Assembly (NCBI GenBank): GCA_963976695.1 | Contig: CAXBMB010000013.1 | Span: 1 to 64,000 of the forward strand | DNA: 64,000 bases | Direction of reading: 5' to 3' | Source of the DNA: CAXBMB01 sp963976695 | GTDB taxonomy: Bacteria; Pseudomonadota; Alphaproteobacteria; Kiloniellales; DSM-21159 | Part shown: positions 44,139-53,379 of the stretch, piece after piece | Layout of the letters: each line of letters starts with the position of its first letter | How positions within the stretch are numbered: the stretch's first letter is position 1 | Position numbers and translations under genes: made by a program | Notes under the pieces: model-generated | Database searches by the model: none | Seen by the model: the letters and a program-made list of their open reading frames with translations, nothing else | Told to the model about the DNA's origin: nothing

Positions 44139-45389
44139 TCAGCTTTTGGTAAGGGCCAGGATGTCATCCGAGGCCTTCAGGAATTGCTTGATGTTGCGCA
44201 CGGCTTGGCGGGTTCGATGCTCGTTTTCCACCAGCCCCAGCCGGACGAAATCGTCGCCGTACTCGCCAAATCCGACGCCGGGCGCCACGGCCACCTTGGC
44301 ATGGGACAACAGCAGCTTGGAAAAGGCCAAGGAGCCGAGATGACGATAGGCTTTTGGCAACGGCGCCCAGGCGAACATGGTCGCCGCCGGGCTGGGAATT
44401 TTCCAACCGGCGGCCCTTAGCCCCTCGACCAGCACGTCGCGGCGGGACTTATAGCGCCGACGCATTTCCTCAACACAGTCCTGCGGTCCATTCAGCGCCG
44501 CCGTCGACGCCACTTGAATCGGCGTGAAGGCGCCGTAGTCGACATAGGACTTCATCCGCGCCAGCGCCGCGATAAGCCGCTTGTTTCCGGCGCAAAACCC
44601 CATGCGCCAACCGGGCATGGAGTAGGTTTTCGACAGCGAGGTGAATTCGACCGCCACATCCCGGGCGCCGGGAACCTGCAAAATGGAGGGCGGCGCACGG
44701 TCACCGAAGTAAACCTCCGCGTAGGCAAGATCCGAGATCACATAGATGCCGTTGCGGCGGCAAAAGTCCACCACCGCTTCATAAAAGCTCAGCCCGACCA
44801 CCTCGGCGGTGGGATTGCTGGGGAAGTTGACGATCAGCGCCAAGGGCTTGGGCACCGAATGCCGCACCGCGCGATCCAACTGACGCAGGAAATCCTCGAG
44901 CCGTTCGCCGCCAAAGTCCGCGTCGCCGTCAATGTCATCGGGATCGCGAACCATGGGAATGGATCGAATCGCCGCCCCCGCGATGATGAACCCGAAGGCG
45001 TGAATCGGATAGCTGGGGTTGGGCGCCAGGATGATATCGCCCGGACTGGTGATCGCCTGGGCGAGATTGGCCAACCCCTCCTTCGAGCCGATGGTGGCGA
45101 TGATCTCGCTTTCCGGGTCCAAGGTGACGCCGAAACGACGCTCGTAGTAGCCGGCCTGCGCCTTGCGCAGGCCCGGAATGCCCCGGGAATTGGAGTAGCG
45201 GTGGACCTTGGGGTCCTGCACCGTTTCCACCAGCTTGGCGACAATATGCGCCGGCGGCGGCTGGTCCGGGTTGCCCATGCCAAAGTCAATGATGTCATCC
45301 CCGGCGGCGCGCGCCTTCGCCTTCAGTGCATTGACCTCGGCAAAGACATAGGGCGGCAGGCGTTTAATCCGATGAAAATCTTGTTCCAT
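44139..45389 (-). CDS. alaC: AlaC-type aminotransferase (glutamate-pyruvate)
   Basis: A 416-residue class I/II PLP-dependent aminotransferase. The PLP lysine is in TSLSKTYSMPGWRMGF. Motifs SRGIPGLRKAQAGYYERRFGV, TIGSKEGLANLAQAI, PNPSYPIH and VNFPSNPTAEVV track closely with Escherichia coli AlaC (YfdZ), which makes alanine from pyruvate. In databases its relatives are often called LL-diaminopimelate aminotransferase; the AlaC-type sequence favours alanine, but the two cannot be separated with certainty by reading. It is the first gene of the alaC-hom run. Confidence 0.92.
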   Translation of the reverse strand: MEQDFHRIKRLPPYVFAEVNALKAKARAAGDDIIDFGMGNPDQPPPAHIVAKLVETVQDPKVHRYSNSRGIPGLRKAQAGYYERRFGVTLDPESEIIATIGSKEGLANLAQAITSPGDIILAPNPSYPIHAFGFIIAGAAIRSIPMVRDPDDIDGDADFGGERLEDFLRQLDRAVRHSVPKPLALIVNFPSNPTAEVVGLSFYEAVVDFCRRNGIYVISDLAYAEVYFGDRAPPSILQVPGARDVAVEFTSLSKTYSMPGWRMGFCAGNKRLIAALARMKSYVDYGAFTPIQVASTAALNGPQDCVEEMRRRYKSRRDVLVEGLRAAGWKIPSPAATMFAWAPLPKAYRHLGSLAFSKLLLSHAKVAVAPGVGFGEYGDDFVRLGLVENEHRTRQAVRNIKQFLKASDDILALTKS

Positions 45390-45691
45390 GGCGAGCTATG
45401 AAAGGAACCATTCTGCGAAAGCGTTGACAGAAGCCGCAAGAAAGCCTGGTGGCTGCCGCTTGGCAACCAATTCTTGGCGGCATTGACGAAATCCGTAACC
45501 AACGGCAGGTCGCGCACAAGGCGACGAATCGGGCGGCAAGACAGGTTAAACCGGCGGCGGGCCAAGCGCGAATCCTTGATAAAGGCCGCCGCTTGTTCAA
45601 ACCAGCCCGCTCTCCACCCCGGCTTTTCCCGGCTTCTTTTTTCCCGGGGTCTTCTTTCCCGGCGTCTTCGCCCGCTTCAAGCGGTCGGCAC
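45390..45691. other. 302-bp intergenic region
   Basis: Between the OmpA-like lipoprotein gene and alaC, both on the minus strand. A repeated CCCGGCTTTTCCCGGCTTCTTTTTTCCCGG stretch (45618-45662) is low-complexity; no gene was seen. It probably holds the alaC promoter. Confidence 0.45.
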
Positions 45692-46615
45692 TCAGTATTG
45701 GAGATAGATTTCGGTGCGGCGGTTGCCGGCCTCGCCGGTGGGCATGAACTCATAGTAAACCGGCTGGTTCGCGGAGTTGGCTTCCACCACCATCTGCTTG
45801 CCCGAAACCCCCAGCTTCTTCAGTGCGCTGGCCACCGACTGGGCGCGCTGCAGCGAAATATCGAAGTTGGCCAGGTTGCGCGCCACGGGATCGGTGGTGT
45901 TGGTCCGCTGAGAGGCGTTCCCGACAATCCGGAGCGTGCCGTTATATTTTTGCTGATAGGCGGCGATTTCAGCCAAAACCTGCAAATCCGACTGCTCCAA
46001 GTCGGACGCGGAGTGGCCGAAATAAATCACGCCAACCAGGTCGTTGCGAAGCGCGAGGGTCGAGACCCCGGCCGTCTGACCCCCGGCTGCCTGACCCGAA
46101 ACGGTTCCCGGCACGAAGGTTTGGCCGTTCACCTTCCTATCCGCGCCGCCGCTGTCCTGGGGAAGATCTTCGGGCTGGTCCTGCATCGCACCCGTGCCTG
46201 ACGGCGATTGGCCGCCGACCGCCGCCCCGCGCACGATGCTGCGGCTGTCGCGCGACAGGCTCCGATCACCACTGCGCATCAACTCCGAAGCCTGGCGCTC
46301 CGCATCGACATAAACCGCGGCTTCACGATTCTTTCGCAACCCCTCCTGCAAAGCCGCCCGTTGGCTTGCCGAGGTGGCGACCGGCCGATCATTGGGCACC
46401 GACCCCAGGTTGGGATAGCTGGTTTCTTGGCCGGCGTCGCCGGCATCGACCCTTTCCATGGTAGGCTGGTCGGAGGTGCCCATGATGTCGGAATAGGTGT
46501 CTTCAAGGGTGCTGCACGCCCCCACGCTCAGGGGAAGCAACAGACCCAAGAGAGCCAATCGCAAAGATTTCCCATACCTCGGTTTCGCACGAAGCTGGTC
46601 CTGGCTGACACCCAT
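45692..46615 (-). CDS. OmpA-family lipoprotein
   Basis: About 307 residues from ATG 46615, behind AGAGGA at 6 nt; ATG 46621 is two codons upstream. A lipoprotein signal (LRLALLGLLLPLSVGAC) puts the lipidated cysteine near residue 34. A long hydrophilic, probably disordered middle (about residues 40-185) leads to a C-terminal OmpA-like peptidoglycan-binding domain: VIYFGHSASDLEQSDLQVLAEIAAYQQKYNGTLRIVGNASQRTNTTDPVARNLANFDISLQRAQSVASAL, ending GEAGNRRTEIYLQY. It should join the outer membrane to peptidoglycan. It is divergent from phaC. Confidence 0.9.
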   Translation of the reverse strand: MGVSQDQLRAKPRYGKSLRLALLGLLLPLSVGACSTLEDTYSDIMGTSDQPTMERVDAGDAGQETSYPNLGSVPNDRPVATSASQRAALQEGLRKNREAAVYVDAERQASELMRSGDRSLSRDSRSIVRGAAVGGQSPSGTGAMQDQPEDLPQDSGGADRKVNGQTFVPGTVSGQAAGGQTAGVSTLALRNDLVGVIYFGHSASDLEQSDLQVLAEIAAYQQKYNGTLRIVGNASQRTNTTDPVARNLANFDISLQRAQSVASALKKLGVSGKQMVVEANSANQPVYYEFMPTGEAGNRRTEIYLQY

Positions 46616-46796
46616 CTTCATTCCTCTATTCTCCTACACATGGACAAAGCCAAACCAAGTCCCGCCTTTTTTCGCTATTCCACCGCAACCGCTTTAAGGT
46701 TGTTTCTCACGGCATTGCCCGACATCATAAAGTTAACACCAGCCCGGCACCATGCCTTACTGCACCGCAAGAACGCCGAAGCATAAGGAAGCAATG

Positions 46797-48650
46797 ATGA
46801 GTGAGCAACAGATCCCGAACACGAAAGTTCCCGATCCCGTGGATATGTCCGAATCTTGGGCCGGGATCGCTGAAAAAAGCCAAAAACTCATTGCTGAATT
46901 TATGGAGCGACAAGCTAACGAACAGGGCGCCTTGGGCGACTACAATCCGGATCCGCTGAATATCTACACCGCCTTCATGGAAATGACATCGCAGATGATG
47001 TCCGACCCCGACAAGCTGATTAAGGCCCACGCCAGCCTGTGGGAAAGCTATCTGGAACTCTGGCAAAGCTCGACCGCGCGGCTGTTCGCCGGCCTGTCGT
47101 CGGAAGACTCGGAGAAAACCGCCCCATCGCCGGCCGCGCCGGAAAAGGGCGACAAGCGCTTCAAGGATGAAGCCTGGAATCATGAACTGTTCGACTATGT
47201 CAAACAATCCTATCTGCTGACGTCGCGTTGGCTACAGTCCACCGTGGCGGAGGTCGAGGGCCTGGATCCGAAAACACGGCAGAAGGTCGACTTTTATACC
47301 CGGCAATTTGTCGATGCCATGGCCCCCAGCAACTTTTTGATGACCAATCCGCAGGTCCTCAAGGCGACGCTGGAAAGTGGCGGCGAGAATTTGGTCCACG
47401 GCCTGGAAAATCTGCTGAGCGACCTGGAGCGCGGCAAGGGCCAGCTCTCCATCAGCATGACCGATGAACAAGCCTTTGAGGTCGGCGGCAACCTCGCGAC
47501 CACGCCGGGCCAGGTGGTGTTCGAAAATCACCTGATGCAGTTGATCCAATACAGCCCGACCACCGAACAGGTGCACAAGCGCCCGCTGTTGATCATTCCG
47601 CCCTGGATCAACAAGTTTTATATTTTGGATCTTCGCGAGAAAAATTCGATGGTCCGCTGGCTGGTGGCCCAGGGCTTCACCGTCTTTATGATTTCCTGGG
47701 TCAATCCCGGCGCCGAGCTGGCTGAGATGTCGTTCGACGACTACATGATCGACGGCGCCTTCGCCGCCATTGCCGCCATCGAGTCGGCCACCGGCGAAAA
47801 GGACCTGAACGTCATCGGCTATTGCCTGGGCGGCACGCTGTTGGCGGCGCTGCTGGCCTATCTCCACGCCAAACCGAAGGGCAAGCCCGGTCCCAGCGTC
47901 AAGCGCATCAAATCGGCAACCTTCTTCACCACCATGACCGACTTTGCCGAAGCCGGCGAGCTCAGCGTCTTCGTCGATGAGGAGCAGATCGAGTCGATGG
48001 AGCGCTCGATGGCGGCGAAGGGGTATTTGGATGGCCGCAGCATGGCGACGTCTTTCAACCTGCTGCGCGCCAGCGATTTGATTTGGTCCTTTGTCATCAA
48101 CAATTACCTGCTGGGCAAGGACCCCTTCCCCTTCGACCTGCTCTACTGGAACTCCGATTCCACCCGCATGCCCGCGGCGATGCATTCCTTTTATCTGCGC
48201 AACATGTACCAGAACAATCTGCTCACCCAGGCCAATGCGCTGAGCCTTCGCGGCGTGCCGCTCGACCTGACCAAAATCAAGACGCCGGCGATGATGCTGT
48301 CCTGCCGCGAAGACCATATCGCGCCGTGGACGGCGACCTACGCGCTGACCCAAAAGTTGGGTGGCGCAACAAAATTCGTGCTGGCGGCTTCGGGCCACAT
48401 CGCCGGCGTGGTGAACCCACCCAGCGCCAACAAATATAGCCATTGGGTCAATGAGACGCTGCCCGACGCCCCCGACGCCTGGCTCGAGACCGCCGAGGAA
48501 CGGGCCGGATCCTGGTGGCCGGAATGGGACAAATGGGTGGCTCAATACGCCGGGGCGAAGGTGCCGGCCCGGGAGCCCGGCGCGGGCAAGCTGCCGATAA
48601 TTGAGCCGGCCCCGGGGCGCTATGTGAAGGTGCGCGCCGACCAGGACTGA
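46797..48650 (+). CDS. phaC: class I poly(3-hydroxyalkanoate) polymerase
   Basis: About 617 residues from ATG 46797, behind AAGGAA. The alpha/beta hydrolase core has the synthase lipase-like box IGYCLGGTLLA with the nucleophile cysteine (about residue 345). The catalytic aspartate is in SCREDHIAPWTATYAL and the histidine in ASGHIAGVVNPP. A conserved N-terminal region (PLNIYTAFMEMTSQMMSDPDKLIKAHASLWESYLELWQSSTARLFAG) is present. It polymerises hydroxyacyl-CoA into storage granules. phaA and phaB are not in the window. Confidence 0.96.
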   Translation: MSEQQIPNTKVPDPVDMSESWAGIAEKSQKLIAEFMERQANEQGALGDYNPDPLNIYTAFMEMTSQMMSDPDKLIKAHASLWESYLELWQSSTARLFAGLSSEDSEKTAPSPAAPEKGDKRFKDEAWNHELFDYVKQSYLLTSRWLQSTVAEVEGLDPKTRQKVDFYTRQFVDAMAPSNFLMTNPQVLKATLESGGENLVHGLENLLSDLERGKGQLSISMTDEQAFEVGGNLATTPGQVVFENHLMQLIQYSPTTEQVHKRPLLIIPPWINKFYILDLREKNSMVRWLVAQGFTVFMISWVNPGAELAEMSFDDYMIDGAFAAIAAIESATGEKDLNVIGYCLGGTLLAALLAYLHAKPKGKPGPSVKRIKSATFFTTMTDFAEAGELSVFVDEEQIESMERSMAAKGYLDGRSMATSFNLLRASDLIWSFVINNYLLGKDPFPFDLLYWNSDSTRMPAAMHSFYLRNMYQNNLLTQANALSLRGVPLDLTKIKTPAMMLSCREDHIAPWTATYALTQKLGGATKFVLAASGHIAGVVNPPSANKYSHWVNETLPDAPDAWLETAEERAGSWWPEWDKWVAQYAGAKVPAREPGAGKLPIIEPAPGRYVKVRADQD

Positions 48651-48684
48651 GCGGCCAGGGGGCGGCTGGGAAAGCCTGCGCCGA

Positions 48685-49479
48685 CTACAGCAGGAACTGA
48701 TCCTTCAGGGTTTCCGTCAGATCGTCCCCGAAATTCGCCCCTTTGCGAATGATCGACACGGTTTCCGGCAACAGCGCCAGGGAACCGTGTCCCTTCTCGT
48801 GCGAGGTGATAATGGCCACGGCCGAGTTGCGGGTCTGCGGCATGGCTTTCAGGCCAATGGCCAGTTCGACACCGGCCAATTCGGGCAGAACAGACGACAG
48901 AATGACCAAATCAGGCTGGGTTCGGACAATCAACTCCAGGGCGGTAAAGGAAGAGCCCACCGAGGTTACGCTATAGCCGCACTCCTGAATTTCCCGTTCG
49001 ATCATCTTGCGGATCGCCCCTTCCGGCATGACCAGCAACACCTCGATCCGAGCTCGCTTGATCATCGCCGGATCAAAATTACGGCGCATGGGCAGACTGC
49101 GAACCAGATCTCCCTTGATCTCGCGCCCCTCGGCCTCGGCTTCCACCATATCAATCAGCACATCCAGATAGTCCTGGATATCGACCACCGTCTGCTCGCT
49201 GGCGTTTTCCGCATTGGTGAGATAGTCCTCGAAGCGGCTGGCCGCGACCCCCAGCAAGGCCAGTTCATAGCTGGCCGCTCCGCCTTTGAGACGGACCGCC
49301 AAAAGATAGGAGCCCTGCAGCACATCATGCAGGCGCGCCTGACCACCGCGAATTTCCGAGGTTTCATTGCTCAATCGATTGAGGTCGTCCAACGCCTCGC
49401 CGAGGAACTCGCCTTTCAAGGATTCAAAGGCGGCATTGGCAGCATTTTGGCTGGCCAAAGAAATGGTTTCACTCACCAT
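48685..49479 (-). CDS. degenerate Hpt-like / receiver-like signalling protein
   Basis: A 264-residue protein in two parts. Residues about 15-125 are a helical Hpt-like bundle containing SYLLAVRLKGGAASYELALLG; canonical Hpt domains read HxLKG, and here the histidine position is valine. Residues about 143-264 are a receiver-like domain: IEVLLVMPEGAIRKMIEREI in place of the usual VDD acidic pair, and PDLVILSSVLPELAG where the phosphorylated aspartate is replaced by serine (near residue 194). The lysine region IIRKG is kept. So both phosphotransfer sites are lost. It is 215 bp from the hemerythrin kinase gene and on the same strand, and may sense or insulate the partner by binding only. Confidence 0.75.
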   Translation of the reverse strand: MVSETISLASQNAANAAFESLKGEFLGEALDDLNRLSNETSEIRGGQARLHDVLQGSYLLAVRLKGGAASYELALLGVAASRFEDYLTNAENASEQTVVDIQDYLDVLIDMVEAEAEGREIKGDLVRSLPMRRNFDPAMIKRARIEVLLVMPEGAIRKMIEREIQECGYSVTSVGSSFTALELIVRTQPDLVILSSVLPELAGVELAIGLKAMPQTRNSAVAIITSHEKGHGSLALLPETVSIIRKGANFGDDLTETLKDQFLL

Positions 49480-49694
49480 CAATATCCATTCATTTGGAGG
49501 GACAGCCCAAAGACCTCTTATCCTCGAGCACTAAAAAAAGATTAATAACGCAAAGTTAATAGACCGTTAGCAAAGACTGTTGATTTCATTAGCTTTACCG
49601 ACTGGAACCGGCGGCAAAAGGTGATGGCCTTTTCCATTCGCGGCGCAGCGGCGGCAAAGTCGATCCTTGCCGGCTGGGTGACCTGCTGTCTGGC

Positions 49695-51758
49695 TCAACC
49701 GGACGGCGAAAACCAACCCATACGGTTCAACGCTTTTCGAATCAACAGGTCCTTGTTCTTGGCGTAGTGGGCAATCTCGGTGTCAATTTTACCGATGTGG
49801 TCCAGCAACCAATTTCGAAGCCGTCTGCGCAGATGGTGAAAAGAGTCTGGACTGTTGCTCTTGTGCCAACGGGCGACCAGCTCTTCGACCTCCGCCATCA
49901 GCTGTTGATGCAGGGCGCGATGATCTTTCAGGTCGGGACTGTTGCAAACCTCCATGATCAACTCTTCGCGGTCAAAATGTTGGCGGGTGAAATCGATCAG
50001 ATCGCCTACCGCCTCGCGGACTTCCATGTCTTCGGCGGAATGAAACGTCACCTGATTTAACAAGGAAATCAGGTGTTGATGATCCTTGTCGATGGCATCG
50101 ACGCCGACGCGAAGATTGTTGGTCCAAATAAGAACGTCTTCGTTGGACACCAAAGGGAGCTCGATCCAGAAGGTGCTGCCCTCACCCTCCACGCTGGTCA
50201 GGCCACTTCGTCCGGCCATCTTTTCCACCAGGCGTTTGGTGACGTTCAGGCCGATGCCGGTGCCTTGACTGGCCACCATGGGGTCCGCGTCAAGCCGATG
50301 AAACATCTTGAAGATGTTCAACTGATCCTTCTCGGCAATACCGATGCCGGTGTCGGTGACCGAAATCCGAAAAAAGCCCGGCCCGGCCTTCGCCCCGACG
50401 ATCGTGATCAGGCCATCTTGCTTGTTGTATTTAACCGCGTTCGAAAGCAGGTTCAGCAAGACCTGCTTGAGCCGCAACTTATCGGTCCGAAGCTGGACCG
50501 ACGGTCCGTCGCCAAGACGATCAATGACGGTGATGTTTTTCGACCGGCCCAGTGCGCGGGTCATCGCCACGCAGTCCGCCACCACCTCGTTGGCGTTGGC
50601 CTCCTCCCAGAGAAGCGAGGTTTTATCCGCCTCCAGTCTGGCCAAGTCGAGAATATCGTTGATCAATTCGAGAAGGTGATTGCCGCCCGCCAAGATGTGT
50701 TCGACCTTTTCCCGCTGCCGTGACTGCAGCGGGACCTGGGGATCGAAAAGCAACATCTGCGCAAAGCCCAAGACCGCATTGAGCGGGGTCCGCAACTCAT
50801 GGCTCATACTCGCCAGAAACTCTGACTTGACCTTGCTGGCCTCCTCCGCGGCTTCCTTGGCTTCCAACAGCTGCAATTCGGTACGCTTGCGATCGGTGAC
50901 ATCCACGATATGGGAGATGAAGTAGTCCGGCTCGCCGTTCTTCTTTCGCACCAAGATGTTGGTGGTTTCGCCAAAAATCGTGTGGCCGTCCCGGTGCCGA
51001 AAACGGAGCTGGTTTTCATAGCGGTTGGCCGCACCCTCGATCACCTTGCGGCGCAGTTTGCGGCTGCGTTCAAGATCGGCTTTATCCGCCGTGGTATCGA
51101 AAATATTGGTGCCCGCCAACTCTTCAATCGAATAGCCCAGGAAATTGGCGAGGGCGTGGTTTACCCGAAGGCGAACCCCCTCGATGGTGTTGAGCTCCAT
51201 GCCAATAGGTCCTTCGTCAAAGGCGGCATGGACCCGCTTTCCTGTCACCAGAATCTGTTCCGTGCGCTCCTTGATGATCTGATCAAGCCCCTGATTTAGC
51301 ACCTGGATCTCCTTTTCGGCGCTTCTTTGGCCGGAAATATCCTGCAGCCAAAATAGCGTCTGCGCCTGCTGATCAAGGACGGCATGGCTCCAGGAAACCA
51401 GCGCCCAGATTGTTTTTCCGGCAACGGTTTTCAGCGCCACTTCGCGCGCCGACACCCGGCCCGACGCGGCGCACTCGGTTACGAACCGCTGCAACTGTTC
51501 GGAATCGCGCCAGTGCGCTTGCGTGGTTCGGCCCAGCAAATCGTCTGGACTGGCATAGCCCAGGACATCGGCAAAGCGTGCGTTCGCATAGGTAACGACC
51601 TGGTCGCTGTCGCGAAACAGGCTCACCCCCAGCGGGCTTGCGCCCAAAAGTTCTTGTAAACTGGAACCCTCGGGAAGCGCGGTCCCGCCCCCGCCTTTTA
51701 GAATGGCCAGCTCTTCTTCCAGAAGCCGAATGCGTTCTTTGAGGTTCTGCAAGGACAT
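49695..51758 (-). CDS. PAS-PAS histidine kinase with C-terminal hemerythrin domain
   Basis: About 687 residues from ATG 51758; a longer frame from 51926 would add a proline-rich stretch. A short coiled coil (LKERIRLLEEELAIL), PAS 1 (about 30-150), PAS 2 (about 175-300), HisKA with SEFLASMSHELRTPLNAVLGF (phosphorylated H about 320), HATPase_c (DKLRLKQVLLNLLSNAVKYN, DTGIGI, GTGIGLNVTKRL) and a hemerythrin domain (about 550-680). All diiron ligands are visible: DKDHQHL, HFDREE, HRALH and DHIGKID. No membrane segment. It probably couples oxygen or NO binding at the diiron site to kinase activity. A response regulator is not adjacent. Confidence 0.92.
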   Translation of the reverse strand: MSLQNLKERIRLLEEELAILKGGGGTALPEGSSLQELLGASPLGVSLFRDSDQVVTYANARFADVLGYASPDDLLGRTTQAHWRDSEQLQRFVTECAASGRVSAREVALKTVAGKTIWALVSWSHAVLDQQAQTLFWLQDISGQRSAEKEIQVLNQGLDQIIKERTEQILVTGKRVHAAFDEGPIGMELNTIEGVRLRVNHALANFLGYSIEELAGTNIFDTTADKADLERSRKLRRKVIEGAANRYENQLRFRHRDGHTIFGETTNILVRKKNGEPDYFISHIVDVTDRKRTELQLLEAKEAAEEASKVKSEFLASMSHELRTPLNAVLGFAQMLLFDPQVPLQSRQREKVEHILAGGNHLLELINDILDLARLEADKTSLLWEEANANEVVADCVAMTRALGRSKNITVIDRLGDGPSVQLRTDKLRLKQVLLNLLSNAVKYNKQDGLITIVGAKAGPGFFRISVTDTGIGIAEKDQLNIFKMFHRLDADPMVASQGTGIGLNVTKRLVEKMAGRSGLTSVEGEGSTFWIELPLVSNEDVLIWTNNLRVGVDAIDKDHQHLISLLNQVTFHSAEDMEVREAVGDLIDFTRQHFDREELIMEVCNSPDLKDHRALHQQLMAEVEELVARWHKSNSPDSFHHLRRRLRNWLLDHIGKIDTEIAHYAKNKDLLIRKALNRMGWFSPSG

Positions 51759-52231
51759 GTCAGCCTGTGGTTTTTGGTTGGTTTTTTCGGTCCGTGTTTT
51801 TACTGGCGGAAGGTTCGGTGGTGGCGGGAAGGTCCTATCAATGTCGCTGCCGGGTCGATAGCTGGCCAGACGGGGTAACTCTCTTGGTTTTGTTTTTGCC
51901 CCCGCCCCGCCGATCAACGCGATCATCAGATTTAATCACAATAGTCTAAAAAATTGTAACCATATAATCACTATCAAATTATTCATCAGACCAAGTAGCC
52001 CGTGTCACTCGGGCGGCGCTCGCCCAGCCGGTCTGGACGACACCACCAGCGCTTTGCCGACGAGCAACCGGGTCAAACCAAGCGGCGCGCGACGGAACGT
52101 GTGAAGACAGCATTCTTCCAATACCGGCAAATTATGAGACACCAATCCATGAAAAACGCCGGCATCAACCCGGCGAAGCGGCGCCACGCGGTTTGACAGG
52201 CCTGCTTCAGGCTTCAATTTCGGGCTTTGGC
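51759..52231. other. 473-bp intergenic region, AT-rich part at 51930-51990
   Basis: AT-rich segment GGTTACAATTTTTTAGACTATTG on the minus strand is the likely kinase promoter. The rest is GC-rich and has no supported gene. Confidence 0.45.
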
Positions 52232-52828
52232 TTAGGGATCCTGCCGTTGCTGCCGGCGCTGCGCAGGATCGTGGGCCAGGTCGGACAGCGCATGTTGCCG
52301 CGCCAATTTTTGGTAGTTATCGGCGGAATAGGAAAAGTAGTCGATTTCCTTTGCCGTCAAGGGCCGCAGCTGTCGGGCCGGATTGCCCGCCCAGAGCGTT
52401 TCACCCGGCACCTGCTTGCGGGGCGTCAGCAGCGCGCCGGCCGCCAGCATCGCCCGGCTTTCCACCACGGCCTGATCCATGACCAGCGCCTTCATGCCGA
52501 CAAAGCAATCGTCTTCCAGCGTGCAGGCGTGCAGCAGGGCCATGTGGCCCACGGTGATGTTGCTGCCAATCAGGCAGGGCATGCCCCCGCCGGTTTCCCG
52601 GTAGGGTCCCTTTGGGTCGTGGTTGCAGTGAATGACCGTGCCATCCTGGATGTTGGTGTTTTCACCGATCACGATGCGGTTGACGTCGGCGCGAATGACG
52701 CAGCCGTACCAGATCGATGACCCCGCGCCAATCTCCACGTCACCAATGATCACTGCGGTTTCGGCGATAAAGGCGCTGGGGTGAATTCTCGGAGCAATTC
52801 CCTGAAATTCTTTAACAATACCACTCAT
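52232..52828 (-). CDS. gamma-carbonic anhydrase-like protein
   Basis: A 198-residue left-handed beta-helix protein. Hexapeptide repeats run from HPSAFIAETAVIIGDVEIGAGSSIWYGCVIRADVNRIVIGENTNIQDGTVIHCNHD to ITVGHMALLHACTLEDDCFVGMKALVMDQAVVESRAMLAAGALLTPRKQVP. The zinc-type histidines (VIHC, VGHMALLHA) match the gamma-CA family. ATG 52828 follows GGAGGAG. Such proteins are often annotated as YrdA/PaaY-type transferases; in alphaproteobacteria and plants they also associate with complex I. It stands alone. Confidence 0.9.
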   Translation of the reverse strand: MSGIVKEFQGIAPRIHPSAFIAETAVIIGDVEIGAGSSIWYGCVIRADVNRIVIGENTNIQDGTVIHCNHDPKGPYRETGGGMPCLIGSNITVGHMALLHACTLEDDCFVGMKALVMDQAVVESRAMLAAGALLTPRKQVPGETLWAGNPARQLRPLTAKEIDYFSYSADNYQKLARQHALSDLAHDPAQRRQQRQDP

Positions 52829-53379
52829 CTAACGGCTCTCCTCCGTGTCATAGCCAACCGTGACGCCACGATTTTGGCGCGCGGTCCGCGCTGTTTGCGC
52901 AGCGACAGCGCCGCGTCAACGATGGCACAGACCGCGCGGCAAGCAAAAGCGCGAAGTCAACCGTGAATGGTCTTGTGCCAAGGCCACTGAGGCGGTCCCA
53001 GCGATCAATCTCGCCAGCAAGCCCGCGCAGGTCCGCGTCCGCATTATCCTGTCGAAGGTTCAGCCCGGCTCACGCCCGTTGCCGCATCGGCCGCCACACC
53101 CGTCGCCACTGCGCCCGCCCCTGGTGGAAGGTTACTTTTGGTCAAACCCCACCGCTATATCGAAGAAACCCCTCTTCACTCTTAACAAGTAACTTAATAA
53201 ATTATAAATTATCTTTTGCGACAGATATAGTAAGTGATTCGCACCTTCGACAGGGCCGAGACTTACGCAAGCCGTATAACGCCACCCTGTCTATTTTCAC
53301 TCGATTAGAAACAACCATAAGGGGCAGAAACTCGACCAAAGCTATTCCGCACTGTAGTGTCCAGAACAAGCAGACACCG
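52829..53379. other. 551-bp divergent intergenic region upstream of luxP
   Basis: Between the carbonic anhydrase-like gene and luxP. The stretch 53185-53300 is AT-rich (AACTTAATAAATTATAAATTATC) and probably carries the luxPQ promoter. No gene, operator or repeat was recognised. Confidence 0.5.

Noticed and set aside
45449..46201. 250-codon plus-strand frame overlapping the OmpA-like lipoprotein gene
   Set aside because: It is antisense to a protein with a clear lipobox and OmpA domain, and has no family motif.
48685..49479. This protein as the LuxU/LuxO partner of the LuxQ-like kinase
   Set aside because: It lies on the other strand, and both its phosphotransfer positions are lost.
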